From an uncultured Nitrospira sp. (GTDB taxonomy: Bacteria; Nitrospirota; Nitrospiria; Nitrospirales; UBA8639): a stretch of 8,063 bases of DNA. The position numbers were made by a program, and so were the translations under genes. The notes under the pieces were generated by a model. It had not been told where the DNA came from, ran no database searches, and was given only the letters and a program-made list of their open reading frames with translations. The stretch is from the NCBI GenBank assembly GCA_902500695.1, contig CABVRQ010000099.1:4095-12157 (forward strand), in the 5' to 3' direction. This document shows, piece by piece, positions 7,121 to 8,063 of the stretch (position 1 is its first letter; the number at the start of each line of letters is the position of its first letter).

Positions 7121-7903
7121 ATGAAGCGATCAAGGCCAAAATCGACAAAACACCGTCCCAACAAACCTCTCTGGAATATCGGTTCGCATAGAAAGCCCCG
7201 TGTTCGGCGATTCCGGTGGATTCGCATCATTCCATTCAAAACGATATTTGTTCTCCTCGGCCTTTATGTTTTATTTGAGATTCTCACATTCCCCTTTCTT
7301 TCCATCGCCCAATTGCCCACGGAGAATCCCACAGAATCCGCGCTCATGCGGCAACGCATAGATGAAGCGCACGATCAAGGAACCACCCTGAAGATCGACT
7401 ACCGATGGACGCCGCTCGCAAGGATCCCGCGCCACGTGCGTATGGCCATTCTGGTATCCGAGGATGGGACCTTTTATTCTCATGCCGGCGTTGATTGGCA
7501 TGAAGTTCTGGAGTCGATTGAAACCAATTTGGAGGAAGGAAGGATTGTTCGTGGGGGCTCGACCATAACCCAGCAATTGGCCAAAAATTTGTATCTCTCG
7601 ACCTCCCGTGATCCGATTCGGAAAGGCAAAGAACTTCTCATCACCTGGATGTTGGAATCAACCTTGAGTAAAAAACGTATCCTGGAACTCTATCTCAATA
7701 TTATCGAATGGGGACCAGGCGTGTTCGGCATCGAGGCTGCTGCTCAACGGTATTTCCACAAGCCGGCATCCCGGCTCTCAATGGATGAGGGGGCACGTTT
7801 GGCAGCGGTCATTCCCAGTCCGCTTCGACACCAACCCACGGAGACCACGTCGTATGTGGAAAAGAAAAAAGAGCTGATCCTCCGTCGCATGTCAGTTCGA
7901 TAA
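7121..7903 (+). CDS. mtgA: Monofunctional biosynthetic peptidoglycan transglycosylase
   Basis: This 260-residue GT51 glycosyltransferase would polymerise lipid II into glycan strands at the outer face of the inner membrane. A very basic cytoplasmic N-terminus (1-40) precedes one membrane anchor (about 41-61). The catalytic domain (about 85-240) has the family motifs in order: SEDGTFYSHAG at 113-123 with catalytic E114, GGSTITQQLAKN at 145-156, RKGKELLITWMLE at 167-179, KKRILELYLN at 184-193 and EAAAQRYFHK at 205-214. There is no transpeptidase domain, so it is monofunctional like MtgA rather than a class A PBP; length is close to E. coli MtgA (about 240). The frame is closed by a TGA at 7097-7099, making ATG 7121 the best start. 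No Shine-Dalgarno lies at normal distance (GAAGG is about 18 nt upstream), so initiation may be weak. It is a single gene. Confidence 0.93.
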   Translation: MKRSRPKSTKHRPNKPLWNIGSHRKPRVRRFRWIRIIPFKTIFVLLGLYVLFEILTFPFLSIAQLPTENPTESALMRQRIDEAHDQGTTLKIDYRWTPLARIPRHVRMAILVSEDGTFYSHAGVDWHEVLESIETNLEEGRIVRGGSTITQQLAKNLYLSTSRDPIRKGKELLITWMLESTLSKKRILELYLNIIEWGPGVFGIEAAAQRYFHKPASRLSMDEGARLAAVIPSPLRHQPTETTSYVEKKKELILRRMSVR

Positions 7904-7923
7904 TTCGGCAAGAATATGCGAAA

Positions 7924-7941
7924 CGACCATGTGAAAGGTCG
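7924..7941. terminator. Weak hairpin between mtgA and the convergent toxin gene
   Basis: CGACC and GGTCG pair around an 8-nt loop, midway between the mtgA stop and the toxin stop. On the minus strand the stem is followed by TTTCG, only a short T-run. The position suits a shared terminator, but a 5-bp stem is marginal. Confidence 0.25.
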
Positions 7942-7965
7942 CACAAGAGATTCTGTCTGGTGTGT

Positions 7966-8063
7966 TTAGTAGTGGAAGCGTAACTGAGCGATGAGAAGGG
8001 CATCCCCTTCTATGCGATAGACCATGCGATGTTCATCAGTGATGCGGCGTGACCAGAATCCTG
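7966..8063 (-). CDS. yoeB: Txe/YoeB family mRNA-interferase toxin, C-terminal part (cut by window edge)
   Basis: Only the last 31 codons are in the window, running off the right edge. The visible residues begin GFWSRRITDEHRMVYRI and end LLIAQLRFHY before TAA. They align without gaps to the end of E. coli YoeB (SGFWSRRITEEHRLVY...LLIAACRYHY), including the SRRI arginines and the terminal His-Tyr that belong to the ribosome-dependent RNase active site. YoeB toxins (about 84 residues) cleave mRNA in the ribosomal A site and are held inactive by the antitoxin YefM, normally encoded just upstream. Here that would lie beyond position 8063 on the minus strand. The gene converges on mtgA, with 62 nt between the stops. 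The full length and an intact active site cannot be checked here. Confidence 0.85.
   Translation of the reverse strand, partial: GFWSRRITDEHRMVYRIEGDALLIAQLRFHY

Overview
The window is ordinary chromosomal sequence from a bacterium. It is gene-dense and moderately GC-rich by eye, with no rRNA, tRNA, IS element, phage gene or CRISPR array that I can see. The gamma-glutamyltransferase carries a Sec signal peptide and a monofunctional peptidoglycan transglycosylase is present, which points to a Gram-negative cell. The gene mix (CbpA/CbpM, MgtC-DUF4010, RlaP-type nucleotidyltransferase, YoeB) would fit a proteobacterium or a Nitrospira-like organism. That taxonomic guess is inference only.

Layout. 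Positions 11-1289 (minus) hold a two-gene operon: a zinc-finger-less DnaJ-family co-chaperone (CbpA type) and its modulator CbpM. The two overlap by 8 nt, and CbpM has a perfect AGGAGG ribosome binding site inside the end of cbpA. Positions 1290-1599 are a mostly featureless spacer. Positions 1600-3600 (minus) hold an MgtC/DUF4010 multi-pass membrane protein followed 24 nt later by an RlaP-like nucleotidyltransferase, probably one transcript. Positions 3935-5692 (plus) encode a complete periplasmic gamma-glutamyltransferase. It converges on a zinc-dependent alcohol dehydrogenase (5784-6785, minus), with a possible hairpin between them. A 332-nt divergent intergenic region contains a clear 7-bp inverted repeat and a weak promoter-like sequence. 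It leads into mtgA (7121-7903, plus). The right edge cuts a YoeB/Txe-family toxin gene (minus strand), of which only the last 31 codons are visible. Its antitoxin would be expected just outside the window.

Functional picture. Apart from the cbpA-cbpM pair and perhaps the DUF4010-nucleotidyltransferase pair, the genes look like independent housekeeping or stress units: protein folding, glutathione turnover, alcohol/aldehyde redox, cell-wall synthesis and a toxin-antitoxin locus. I found no convincing new multi-gene system. The points most worth checking are the partial toxin locus, the DUF4010-RlaP pairing, and the inverted repeat between the alcohol dehydrogenase and mtgA.
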